From NCBI GenBank assembly GCA_963556495.2, contig OY747700.1:5645020-5709019 (forward strand): a stretch of 64,000 bases of DNA, given 5' to 3'. The DNA is from Valencia hispanica (lineage: Eukaryota; Chordata; Actinopteri; Cyprinodontiformes; Valenciidae). Position numbers and translations under genes: made by a program. The notes beneath the pieces were generated by a model. That model was given only the letters and a program-made list of their open reading frames with translations, ran no database searches and was not told the DNA's origin. Positions 43,701-55,291 of this stretch are shown here, in pieces. The stretch's first letter is position 1. Every line of letters starts with the position of its first letter.

Positions 43701-44778
43701 TGTGGAACCAGCTCCCAGCTTTAGTCCGTGAGGCAGACACTCTGTTTACTTTTAAGGCCAGGCTTAAAACTTTCCTTTTTGATAAAGCTTATAGTTAGAG
43801 TGGCTAAGGTCATCCTGAGCTATCTCTGTAGTTATGCTGCTATAGGCTTAGACTGCAGGAGGACAGACTTACCAATTTTCTTCACTCTGCTTCTTCCTTT
43901 TCTCCTACTACTCTCCAGTTGTATTACAGTACATTCTGTTATTTCGACTGTTAACTTTGTTTTCTCTCAGTGTTTTTCTCTCCATATAAGATATACCTGG
44001 TCTGGTATCCTGCTTGGCTGCAATGCCCTGTTGGACGGGGGGCATCGACTGGGATGATCCTCCCAGTAACTGAACATCCACTGTGTCCTGTTATCAACTT
44101 TTTACTTTCTGTAACATAGAAAGTTCTCTTATATCAGATCTTCTGTTCCTTCTGTGTTTCTGCTCTGTCTTCTCAAACCCCCAGACGGTCGTGGCAGATG
44201 GCCGCTCCTACTGAGCCTGGTTCTGTTGGAGGTTTCTTCCTGTTAAAGGGGAGTTTTTCCTCTCCACCGTCGCTACATGCTTGCTCAGTATGAGGGATTG
44301 CTGAAGGATTGCTGAGGTTGGAAGTCTGCATCAACGGGGCCCAACCTCACGCCAATGACTCGATACGATCTCCTGGGATTCCTTAAATAGAAAACTTTAT
44401 GGTTCTCAACCACAACTAGTTTTCACCTGCTCTGTTTTTTCATCTGGTTCTGACCTTGTCGTTAACCACAACATGTTCTGACCCTCCCCGTTTCCTGACC
44501 TGGTTCCGAGCGGGCAGAGCGGCGGTGCCGCGGCGTTCCCTCAGCAGTCTCTCCTCCTCCGGCAGCAGCAGCAGCGGTCGGCCCAGTCGGATATTCTGTC
44601 TCGGGGTTCTGGGCAGCGACCCGAGAAGCGCCCCCACCACGCCGTCGGACCTCACACCCTTCAGGTCCTGGAGCCGCCAGAGGAGGGGGGCGGAGTCACA
44701 GAGACTGACCCCGACGACGAGGGAGGAGCTCTGCTCCCGCTTCAGCTCCTCCTCTGGCCTGCGGGGCGGCGCCTCCAT
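37757..44778 (-). CDS. tsen34: tRNA-splicing endonuclease subunit Sen34
   Basis: Sen34 is the nuclear TSEN subunit that cuts the 3' splice site of intron-containing pre-tRNAs. Coding exons (minus strand): 44500-44778, 38372-38498, 38027-38296 and 37757-37944; phases fit and give 287 residues (human about 310). N-terminal domain: [20 protein letters not shown] followed by [12 protein letters not shown] charged helix ([17 protein letters not shown]) links to the nuclease domain: LPRSAL-like [58 protein letters not shown] and YTSVQW. The catalytic triad is Tyr224, His232 and Lys263, with the same spacing as human Tyr247/His255/Lys286. Start: ATG 9 bases after the TATCAG acceptor at 44788. It converges on mindy4b; the two stop codons are 425 bp apart. 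Confidence 0.93.
37949..37980. repeat. (GGA)n run in tsen34 intron 3
   Basis: About ten GAG/GGA triplets within an 82-bp intron. On the tsen34 strand this is a (CTC)n polypyrimidine run directly before the CAG acceptor at 37945. Confidence 0.9.
38488..39517. repeat. 53-bp minisatellite that repeats the tsen34 splice acceptor
   Basis: About 19 tandem 53-bp units. On the tsen34 strand each unit reads TGGAGCTTTAGCTGAAGG, TGCGTTTGTTTTACTGTTG, TCAG, GATGCAGCGGGG. The unit next to the gene contains the real acceptor (CAG ending at 38499) and the first bases of exon 2 (GATGCAGCGGG). Variants have TTGCCAG or TTCTGCCAG acceptors and CAGCTAGG in the exon part. The array fills the end of tsen34 intron 1. 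Confidence 0.95.
39518..40910. other. tsen34 intron 1 spacer, origin unclear
   Basis: 39540-40000 is GC-richer and resembles a 5' UTR or element promoter (GCTAACGATGGCTCGTAGCC, then CAAGTAAGGTTG). A 63-codon frame at 39543 has no known match. The remainder is AT-rich. I cannot assign it. Confidence 0.3.
40917..41325. mobile_element. hAT-type miniature element (TAGGGATGT family), copy 1
   Basis: Starts TAGGGATGTAAGAAAACATC and ends CCAATACACATCCTTA. The interior has ATATATCACGATA and CACTGGATCAACTAGAT-like text (here CAGTGGATCGACTAGATC) shared with the copies at 57629 and 62807. The flanking octamers ACAACTAC and ATAGCTAC agree at six positions. Confidence 0.75.
41385..44400 (+). pseudogene. 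L2-type LINE, split by a SINE
   Basis: The 5' end is truncated inside the apurinic endonuclease: [32 protein letters not shown]. After the SINE (41777-42302) the frame continues to 43552: [71 protein letters not shown] (catalytic Asp) and [13 protein letters not shown]. The YADDT box is damaged (SYADPSSY) by a deletion that joins it to the C-terminal tail ([17 protein letters not shown] and KARLKTFLF regions near 43670-43790). The L2 3' UTR (GGTCGTGGCAGATGG) runs to about 44395, truncated. Antisense to tsen34 in its intron 1. Confidence 0.9.
41777..42302 (+). mobile_element. V-SINE-like tRNA-derived SINE with 13-bp target duplication
   Basis: The head GTGGCGCAGCTGGTAG (A box) and GGTCCCGGGTTCGATTACC (B box) is tRNA-like. 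The body holds CTTTCTGTGTGGAGTTTGCA and TGTTCTCCCCGTG, the conserved core of fish V-SINEs. The tail is A-rich. ATAGTAGAGCTCT flanks both sides (41764-41776 and 42303-42315). Confidence 0.93.
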
Positions 44779-44986
44779 CAAGACAATCTGATAGAGAACA
44801 GGGGCAACATTTTATGAATAGTTTTAGGTTTTATAAATAATCTGTTGCTTCGTCTCCAAACAAATCTGTAAACCTTTGCTGAGCCGAGGAAACTGATTAT
44901 TGAACAATCTAGGAAACTACGTAGGAATAATTCAATCTTCCCTGAGTGATCGACACCAGTGTGTGTGAGGGATAATGACACGCTCT

Positions 44987-45250
44987 CTGCATTTAAAGGT
45001 CAGTGGGAATGCCACAGGGATCAGTTTTAGGGCTGCTATTCTTTGGGACCTTCATCAATGTAAAAATGTGAATATAACGTCGTATGCTGACAATACTGTG
45101 GTGTATACTTTGGATATATGGGAGAGTTGCATCACAGAGATTGCCATGACATGAAGGATATGTTTTAGGTGAATGGTCACATGGTTTCTGTCCTATTTTG
45201 ATGCAGCTGAGTATGAAGTATTTCCTAACTGGAAACCAGTGAAAACCTCT
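44987..45250 (+). pseudogene. Short LINE reverse transcriptase fragment
   Basis: The plus strand reads VGMPQGSVLG, then with frame breaks a YADNTVVYT-like phrase from TATGCTGACAATACTGTGG. These are RT motifs 4-5 of an L2- or Rex1-type LINE. Too short to classify. Confidence 0.5.
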
Positions 45251-45256
45251 CCAAAC

Positions 45257-46345
45257 TATGGAGTCCTGTTTGTAAAGTTATACAGTCAATAGTTAAGAGC
45301 AATAATTTGGGATTTTTTAGCCTGTCATCACAGAAATAAATGGGGGTTCATTTATCAGTCATATTTGTGTCCATGTTATTCATTTATAAATATCAGTTTC
45401 AAAGTATTTAGTTAGCAAGCTAAATATTTAGTTTAGAAGCTAAATATTTAGCTTCGAACTAAATACTGAGTTAACAAGCTAAACTTGCAAGCTAAATATT
45501 TAACTTTCACCTAAACATTTAGCTCTGAGCCAAATATTTAGCTGATATGCAAATTTATCTGCCGATAAGCGGAAGTGGAAAACCAAAATAAAAGCTGGGT
45601 GTTGCAAACCTCTGCATAAACTGTTGCTAAGACTGAATGTTTTCTCTTTAACATTGTTTATTTTCCTCTAAACATGTGCAACATTTCAGCTTAAAATGTA
45701 GGATGAGTCGTTTTAACAGCAGACGATGACAGCAACTGTTCCAGCAGCAGGGGTTTATATAGAGGTTTGTGCGACCCTACTTTTATTTTGATAGTCCACT
45801 TATCCACAAGTTAATTTGCATATTCGCTAAATATTTAGTTCTGAGATAAATATTTACTTCAAAACTATATATTTAGCTTGCTTGCTAGATATTTAGCTTG
45901 TTACCTAAATATTTAGCTAAAAAATTAAATACTTTGTTTTAAATATTTAGATTGTTAGCTTAAAAAAAATTAAATACTAAATATTGAGCTAGTTAGCTAA
46001 ATATTTAATTTGAAAACGAAATATTTAGTTTTAAAATAAAATATTTAGACTGTTAGCTAAAAAAATTTTTATAAACTAAATATTGAGCTTGTTAGCTAAA
46101 TATTTAATTTGAAAACTAAATGCTTGTTAGCTAAATATTTTTTTAAATAAAATATTTAGATTGTTAGCTAAGAAAAAGTTTTATAAATATTGAGCTAGTT
46201 AGCTAAATATTTTATTTAAAAACTAAATGCTTGTTAGCTAAATATCAAGTTTCGAAAAATTAACCCCCATCTTTTTTTCTCTCAAATTATCCAAATTATT
46301 GCTGTTAATTTTTGAATATATAACTTTACAAACCGAACCCCCTAC
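45257..46345. mobile_element. Foldback (AAATATTTAGCT) element, copy 4
   Basis: The best outer ends of the four copies. Left: TATGGAGTCCTGTTTGTAAA, GTTATACAGTCAATAGTTAA, GAGCAATAATTTGGG. Right: CCAAATTATTGCTGTTAATT, TTTGAATATATAACTTTACA, AACCGAACCCCCTA, the reverse complement. The inner pair GCGGAAGTGG(A)AAACC and GTCCACTTATCC surrounds a central loop. The right arm is expanded by many AAATATTTAG/GTTAGCTAAA units. No open frame. Confidence 0.8.
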
Positions 46346-47417
46346 TGAACAGACTTGATGTCATGTTGAAATTTTCTGCAGCCTGAATTGACCTATTTCT
46401 TTATCTGAACGCTTAAATTTTGTGTCACTGCCCGTCTGAGCCAGACTTTTTTTTTAAAGGCCAGCAGGGGCAGAAACCCAGGGGGCTTTTTTTTATGTGT
46501 GTGTTTTGCAAACATTGTACTTTACATTAAACTCACAGACCAATATCAGGTGATCTGTATTAATATTTTAAGGGTTTTATGAATATAAACAATACTCAAG
46601 TATTTGAAAATTATAGTTAAAGTACATTATTTATACAGAGAAACATGGAGGCACCTTGCCTCTACATACAGCATTTTATAAGCACTGATGTGTAGGACTA
46701 ATGTCCTGTAGTTTGCATAAAATTGTTTGTTGTTTTAATGGATAGGGCACCAAAACCGACTCCAGCCCAGGGGCCCACATTCTTCTAAATCCGGCCCTGC
46801 TGCCTGTATGTAAACTTTTACAGAGCTGTTGAGTTTGTACTGGTACCAACATTTATATTAATGTTCTGTAATAAAGGAACATACTAAAAAAAAAACAATT
46901 GTAGACAAGAATCACATTTAAAAACATTAAACTTTAAGCGTTGTTTAAAAAGAAACAGTTAAATTGGAATTTTAAGCGGAAAAAAAAAAACAGAAAACAA
47001 AACTGATCAAATAAACTTTTTAGTAAACAGTGTTTTTTTGTTTTTTGGGAGTTGGATCCAGAACTGAGGAGTTCTGGTTCTGATCCATAAAAGAGTCTAG
47101 CAGGTGAAATGACCTCTGAGCCTTTTAATTTTGGCACTTAAAAACCAATAAAAACAGCTTAAAAGGCTGCAGGGTGTGGATGAACAGAACCTGGTACCGT
47201 CCATGTTTCTCTGGGTTCTTCAGAGCTCAGCCTGATGAAGCTTCATTCCTTCCCTGCTCCAAGGAACCTGACGGCCGGGCGTTTGGACCAGCCCGGTTCG
47301 CCTGAACGGTCTCGGTTCTGCTCATAGGAGGAACTGGACCAGGTTGCTGACAGTTGGTCCGGTCCAGGTCCCTGTCGGAACCAGTTAACCAGTCACCAAC
47401 CACCACTGGTTCCTTAC
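46346..47417. other. tsen34 intron (5' UTR intron), remainder
   Basis: No coding exon. Ends of a CAGGGCCGG-type hAT relic may be present (AAATCCGGCCCTGC at 46787-46800, with partial match near 46460). The rest is AT-rich. Confidence 0.35.
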
Positions 47418-47530
47418 CTGCACGTGTCGTCCTCCGCTTCACGACATGCCGTAAACCGCTCCGGCTGTAGTTCCTCTCTGCTTTCACACTGCCGTCAAGT
47501 CTTCGTTCTACAGAATTACAGCTCCCGGTA
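47418..47530 (-). other. tsen34: Probable tsen34 5' UTR exon and promoter
   Basis: On the minus strand ...GACGACACGTGCAG is followed by GTAAGGAACC, a strong donor ending at 47418. The matching acceptor CTCTATCAG lies at 44788, nine bases before the tsen34 ATG. The region up to about 47700 is GC-rich with CpGs, as expected for a housekeeping promoter. The transcription start is a guess. Confidence 0.55.
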
Positions 47531-48205
47531 CCGGTACCAGAACCCAATGATGGGGGAGGGCAAGAGGGTCAGCAACGCTTCCGCACGAAACACCGAAGGG
47601 TCCACCCCTTTACAGTCATCCGGCGGAGGACTCGGCGGGGGTAAGAGGAGCGGTGGAAGACAGACGGCCAATCAGATTGATCTGCGTTAATGACGTCACA
47701 ACTTAAACTTTTTTTTTAATTCACCGTCTTTGTACCCGTTCAAAAAATTAACCATGTACTTGACCACAGAGCGGAGATACAACCAATAGGAGCACAGAGA
47801 GGCTGAACCGGCAGCAAGCTGAACCAATCAGAGGCAGGTAATTATTTTGCAGTGTTGCAGGTGAAGCAGGAAAAGAAGGGAACCTGGAGTTAGGATCAGA
47901 ACAGGTAAAATCCAGGTGATCCAGTTGGGTGATGGTCCTCCATCCTAATCAGTTGGTCACTCGGTGATCCAGTCAGAGCTGACGGGTTCTGATCCACCAG
48001 AACTACTTTTTTAATTTTTTTTCCAGCTCATAGAGAACGGGCCTAAAAGGATAAATGAAACAAAAAGTCGTGTTTGCCAACAGGGGTCGCAGCCGGAGGA
48101 CTTCCCAGACTCAATCGATCTGGAGATGGACCCAAAACAAAGGTCCAAACCCGGATCAGGGGGATCAGGACTCCAGAATAAAGAAACGACGCTTCAGAAC
48201 AGGCT

Positions 48206-48211
48206 TTTATT
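48206..48211 (-). terminator. eif2a polyadenylation signal
   Basis: AATAAA on the minus strand, about 230 bp after the eif2a stop codon. Confidence 0.65.
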
Positions 48212-48439
48212 GTGAAAGGAACACTGTACAGATGAGGCAGCAGCTGTTTCTCCCTCAAACTGATCTGTGACCCTGCTGCTGCCTACATTTCCCAGAATGC
48301 CTCGGCTGAACGGCAAACCTGCCAAATGAACCCCCCCCCTCGAGATCCAGTCTATGTGAGCTCTCTGTCCGATCGGACGTTCACGCCGCCGCTCCTGGTT
48401 TGCGTGCGAGAGTGAAGCATGATGGGAAGGCGGCCTCCC

Positions 48440-51400
48440 TTACGGCTGGATCTGCAGCTCCCGCAGCTCCTGCAGCAGCTGCTCCTCCTTCTCCATCTTC
48501 TCCAGCTGCAGCACACGGAGACACAGAGATCAGACTTACTGCTCCGGCCTGATTCCATCAGCCGGCCGTTTTACAGATCCGTCACCTGGTTCTTCTGCAG
48601 AACTCTCCCAGACGCCTGCTGCTCCCTCAGCTCCTCGATGGCCTTAAGTTTCTAAAAAACAACGACAACACACGGACACGTCAAGGAGACTCTGACCAAT
48701 CACAGAGCAGAGCCACACTGGCCCCTCCCATCAACAGGACACGCCATCGCAACCCTCCGTCCTGATCCAAATACAGAAAATATTCGGTTAACGCGACACC
48801 CCCCCACCCCCCCCAATGTAAATATTGATATTAAAAGGGGAGATATCATGCAACATCAACTTTTTTTAAACCTTTAAATGCCCTTTTTGTGTATTTGGAG
48901 ACTCAATGAGGGGAGAAAAGTTGAAATTAGCCTCTTCAGGTGCTGAAAATATAATTTAGTTTCTATTTTGCTCCAACCTGTTCAGATTTTTCGTCCGCCA
49001 ATTAGGTTTTCTTGGGCTATTAAGTCATAGTCTTTGCAGCGGCCCACCCAAATAAGGACAATGAAATCGGCCATTTTTCTTAATTGCTGCGAGTTTGTAG
49101 TCCAAGATCAGGGCCGGCCCAAAGTCTAATGGGGGCTTAAGCAGATTTTTATTTGACGTTAGCTCGCTTGCTAACGAGGTTGAAAGCCTTGTTTGCAGTT
49201 ATTATTAATGTAGTAACTATCATTAGTATCCATCAATAAAAACTTTTTGCGCTGCTGGATAATCGTATCTCTGCTGTTAAACTACAAAAATGGCCGAGTT
49301 GACCCGAGCAGCACCTCTGTGACCTGTGGGGGGGGGGGGGGGGGGGTGCTCCCAGATGAGGGGCTGTGGCGCTTCAATAACGAGGAATTCAGATCCAAGC
49401 ATTGTAGTTCCACAATGTAAGGACCACAACTGCATAGTTTGAAATCTGAAAAGGAAATGTCCGCCTTAAGGTATATTTGGCATTTGAACTGTTATAATAA
49501 GCGTTTTCCGAAGGAGTGTTTCTGCTAATCGCGAGGGTGGATGCGGTCCCTAACCGCCACAACCATCGAGGGTCAGCTGCAGTCGTACAACCAAGTCCCG
49601 TCTGGTTCTCCGTAGCTTTGAATCAGTTACATTCAAAGTTTGAACGGCTCACAGAAGGTTTGACTTTACCTGACAGAATTTGCATTTTTGCCTCGTTTCC
49701 ACGGAGCGGTACGGCTCGGGTCGGTGCGGTACGCTGTTTGTTTCCATTGTGAGAGCGGCCCACCCAACCGACCCGTACCTCTCCGTTCCTGGGTCCCATT
49801 CAGTTGTAGCTCCATAGGACACAACACAGTCCATCGATCGGGGGACAGAAAAACGTCCCCGCTTGCGACGAGACATACTAGTGTGTCATGTTTGTCGTCC
49901 CAGTAGCATGACGCCTCGTTAGGCGTTTGGGTTTATGCTCGGTGGGAGTCCAACTGGTGGCGAACACGCCGGCCCAACCGAAACGCACCGACCCGCGCCG
50001 CTCAGTGGAGCAGAGGCAACAGGTAGCATCCTGTTGGATTTTCGGGTAGCAGTTGCAGAATACACGACGAATTAATATTTTCCCACCTTCTTCAAGTTCT
50101 TGACCTTCTTATCCGTCTCTGGATCCCCACTGCTTGCCTCCGATTGGCTGTTACTCACAGGGGCGGGAGCAGACGGCGGTTCAGACTCAGGTCTGGCCTC
50201 CTGCAGGATTCATTCGACACAGAAACATCATCAGGATCACCAGAGAGATCAGATGAAACTAAACTAAACAGATTACAGGATTTAAATCCCACCAGGGGAT
50301 GATTCTTCCACAGAAAGGAGGAGGGCTCTCATTTATAAAGCTTGCTCACGTACAAAACCTGCGTAAGCCACTTTCTGCCACAAGTTTGGGGTTTATAGGA
50401 GAAAAAAAAAAAACGTGGCGGAAAAATGAGCACAACTTTTAGCACACTAAGTACCACTGGCATAATTGTGAATTTAAGCCACGTTTTCAGACTTGTAGAG
50501 ATTCGCACAAAAACATCTATGAAATGAGAATTAAAATGAGAATCTGAATGAAAATATGTTGCATTTAGGGCCTTATTTCTATACTGCGATATAATCTAAA
50601 GCACAATATAACAATATCTATTGCGATATATTATTTTCTCTTCTTTATATGTGACAAAATGACAGTTTATGAACATTCTCCTTTTCCAGATACATTGCAG
50701 CAAAACAACAACTTCAAAAAAGTATAGAATGCCATTTAAAGAACATTTATTGTGCAAAATGCATTAAAAAAAATATTCAAATCTTTTTTTTCTCCAAAAA
50801 CTGCAATACAAAAAATTCTCACAACATAAAGATATTTTAAATAAATTAAAAGCTAAATGTTTTTTGGGTTTTTTTAAACACACAAAGTTAAAATTTGTCC
50901 GCTTTCCTGGTTGCTTATTTATAAATTTAATATCGCACAAAAATAAACCTGCACATATTTGAATTAAAAACGCTTCAAGTTCAACCGTTTTTTTCCCCTT
51001 TAAATGGAAAACAACAAATTTTAAACTTGCAATATGTAGAGTAAAGAAGAAGAATGAACATCAGTTTTTATCCTGATGAGCGCTTGATGACATCATCGAA
51101 ATGTGCAATCGCAGTAGGCTGGTCAGAATCTCTACCTCCGGCTAAATTTATATCATTTCTACCTTTTACCTTTTATATCGACCACAACTAGTTGCATTAA
51201 ATAATCATGTCACAGTATGTTCATATGCATGTCTTCAGATTATGCACCAGTTGCACTTATTAGTGCATTAATTCATTTTAATATTTTTACTCGTTTTGCT
51301 ACACGTTTTCTTATTGCCAACGATATTTTTGTCTTTCAATGTGAAGCACTTTGGTCGCCTTTTGAATGAGTGAAGCGCTATATAGACAAACGTGTTTTTC

Positions 51401-54400
51401 GTATTTCCACGTTGCGCTTTCTCTGCCTCTCGGTTGCCATGGTTAATTGGCCAGCTTAAGTCGATGCAGAATATTCACCAGGCACTTTGCGTCGACCGTT
51501 TATGGCAGAAAGCGGGTGTGTAGGAGGCGGGACCTGATCCAGAATCACCTGAGCACATTCCTAGGGAGAGTGGGATTTATAAAGTGTGCAGGTGTGCGTA
51601 CTCCAAGTTTCATAGATCTGGAACCTACTAGGCGTATGTACGTTTTTGTTTTTTTTGCCGAGCTTAGGTACGGTTTTAGTGAGGATTCTACGCAAAGTTT
51701 TATAAACGAGACCCCTGGTGTCTGTTCACCTGTTTGGCTGCTTTCTTTGCTTCTCGCTTCCTCTGGTTCTTCAAAGCAGACTTGGAGAGACTCTTCTCCC
51801 CCGACAGTCCCGGTCGGAGGTCCTGAGGAGGCTCATCCTCGTGCTAACAGAAGACGCACACACACACTCTGTTAGAGAGGGGCCTCCTATGCTTACCATA
51901 CCATTTCATTTCTATAGCACAATTAAACAATGGCGCAAGGCCTAATCAAAGTGCTTAATAGGGAGAAATAACAATTCAAACAGAACAAATGCAGGCAAAT
52001 AAAACATGTTAAAGAAAAGGAAAAAGTAAACGAAACAAAGAAAAAAGTAAAACATACAAAAAAGAATTAAAAGCCAAGGAGTAAAAGTTTTTAAACGAGA
52101 CTTAAAAGTCGCCGGGGATGGGGATAACCTGGTCCGTGTTACGCTTATCAGTTCAGTTTTCTAAACACAAACGGACATTTGGAAAAACAGAAAAATGGAT
52201 TCAAATATCCAATTTTTTATTTTTTTCACCTGGACAAATTTAAAATTTTGATTTTTAAACTGTTTTTCCAATTTTCTGTTTTCATTCAGAGGATCAGAAA
52301 TGTAGAAAATTGCTAAATTGCGTCTGGGCTACAATTACTCAATTATTATTCAAATATTATTATTATTATTATTCTGTAGAAGATACAGCCTGGCTCTATC
52401 TACAGACTGAAGGCTATATAAAGAATAGATACATAAAGCGGTATCGCGTTTTACATATTCAGTCTATAGCTTAGGTTGCAGCTTGTTAGCCTGCGGGTTA
52501 GTATGAATATATGTTTATATATGTTTATATGTCCATTCTCACAACCGGCACAACGTCATAGAACTACATGGAACGAGGGAGAGAATGTCATTGCAGGATT
52601 GAATAATATTTTTACACAATTTTGCAATTTTCTAAATTTCTGATCCTCTGAGTGAAAACAGAAAATTGGAAAAACAGTTTAAAAATCCAATTTTTTAATT
52701 TGTCAAGGTGAAAAAAACCACGAAAAATTGGATATTTACATCAATTTTTCTGTTTTTCCAAATGTCCGTTTGTGTTTAGAAAATTGAACTGATACGCGTT
52801 ACACGGACCATAACCTAATTTGAAGTGGTAACTGATTCAAGAGCATTGGTGCAAAATACTGTAACGGAAACGTTGGGCAGTGAGTCGGTGCTGGTCTACA
52901 GACCCGAGGGACCGTGAGGGGACATAAGGGGAAACCAAATCCGACAAATAGGCCGGTGCAAGGTCATTAAGGGATTTAAAAACAAACAAGAATATCTTAA
53001 AAGTAATTCGAAGGCAAACAGGGATCCGATGTAATTTTCTCAGCTAGCGGCGTTTCGTGCCGGTAAGAAATCGGGCTGCAGCGTTCTGGACCAGCTGGAG
53101 ACGTGCGAGGGTTAGGAAATTTACACCATAAAGTACAGAGTTACAGTAGTCGAGGTGAGAAGTAACAAAAGCATGCAGAATTGTCTCTAAGTGACGCCTC
53201 TTGAAAATCGTCCTAACATTTAGAAAGCCGTCGCAGTAGAAAGAAGCACGATTTTACAGTACGATTTACATGCAGGTCCATTTTTAGGGAGGAGTCCATC
53301 AGGACACCAAGATTATAGACCGATGTTTTCTGACTGGAGGAAAAATAGAAGGAAATAGTTGGGGGGGTCTAGAGCTAAAAATTATGACTTCTGTTTTATC
53401 TTTGTTTTAAAGAAGGAAATTAGTATTCATCGTTGAGACATGCCGTTAACGACTGAAATGGATCGTCAGGTTTTACTGAGACATAGAGTTGACAATCATT
53501 GGCATATAAGTGATAACATACGTTGTGCCTCTTGAAAATGTTGGATAACGGCAGGATATAGATGTTAAAAAGTAAAGGTCCCAAGAATGGAGCCTTGAGG
53601 GACCCCTCAAGTTAAAGGGGCCGCGGGGGAGGAACCCTATGAATCACTTAAAATCACAAACATAAGAGGTACAATGCAGTACCACTTCACATCAGCAGGT
53701 GGTGTAGCTCCGCTGTTTAGCTTCCTGCTGCTTCCTCACCAGTTTGGAGCTGGGAGTTGCCGGTAGGTGTCTCAGCGCAGGTGGGCGGTACGCCTGCGTG
53801 GGCGCAGCCTGGGTGGTGCCCAGCTCGCTGGGCAACGCCTGGTACTTGACGGGGCGCTCGGGGAAGGAACCCTCCAGGAAGGACTGCCAGCGGACCTCCC
53901 ACAGCTCCGAGCCGGCGGCGGCGTCCTGTTTGTGCAGCACCGAGCCCGTGTAGTGCCAGACCTTGTAGCCGTTGCTGACCCGCAGCCGAGGGGAGCAGGT
54001 CGCCGTGACGATGTGCTCGCCATCGGGACACCAGGAGAAAAACGTGGCGTCTGGAGCCTGAGGCTTGGACACCTGAAGGAGACCGGACAGTCGTTACAAC
54101 GAAGAACATTAGAAGCACCTTTAACTTCTACAGAGAGAAAACCATTAACAGGTACGCTGAAAACTGAGAACACACCAGTTTGATTTCATGACTGAGCTTT
54201 AACGTCACTCATAGGGTGACCAGGCGTCCAGATTCACCCGGGACGGTCCAGATTTTTGAGCCATTTGTCCCCAATGATGTTTACAAACCCATTATGTTGT
54301 CCCGATTTCACCCACCGTTTGTCCTGAACGTCCCGATTTTTAACCGCTGTAATGGCTCACAGCGCACAGAACTTATGGTCTTAGCATGTCAGTGACAAAG

Positions 54401-55218
54401 TTATCATAGTGATGGTAATAAACCAATGAAAAAGCCCTTTCTCAGAAAAATGGCTGGAAATTAATTTGCTGTGTTTTGTGCTTTATGTAAGTGGGAATTC
54501 TCCGTTGCTCAGATTTTTTTATTACAGTAGTTCTATAGGCCCCCTTTTTGCAGAATGACTTGTTTTGGTGGGGTCCCTTTAAATGTGTAGGACATGCTGC
54601 ATACCACGCCCTCTTACAGGTCCCTGAACCTTCCACTCCACCCCATTCCCTTATTTTTGTAATTTGATAGAGAACCGGCAACCTAGCACATTTTACTCGT
54701 CAATTTTTTTACATTTTTGATGTCGGAAGAGTTGTCCATCCAGCCGTAGATGTTCGAGCCAGAGTCTGACCCTGAGCGAGAGGAAAATGAAGACGACGAA
54801 GACTTTCGGCATCCCTAAAACTTGGACTACAAACTCTCAGCGAGAAATAAAGATGGCGGATTTGCTCAGTGTTTAGGCGGAAATCCATGACCAAGTTAGG
54901 CAGTTCCAGTGCAAGTTCTGTGACGTAATAGTTCAACAAAACGTAATAGCTAATAAAGAAAACTGAAGGGCTTAAAAATATGACCCAAAACATTTTACAA
55001 AAATATGTCCACAACACATGGAGTGACAAATTTATGCTTTTTTCACCCCTATACAATCTAAATCGACTACACAAAGCATTTAAGAGCTAAAAAAGTGGAA
55101 TTTTCATGATATGTCCCCTTTAACATAAGCAGTGGCACATAAGAGTCACTAATGTTAAGGGAGAACAGTAATGCTGTTATTTTGTTTTGTTTCTAAACAA
55201 GTTGAGGTCCGTTAAAAA

Positions 55219-55291
<73 letters not shown>

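Noticed and set aside
53692..54183. Several overlapping frames on both strands near 53.7-54.2 kb
   Set aside because: Only the frame matching eIF2A (53740-54072, minus) has homology and correct splice sites; the others are GC-rich shadows.
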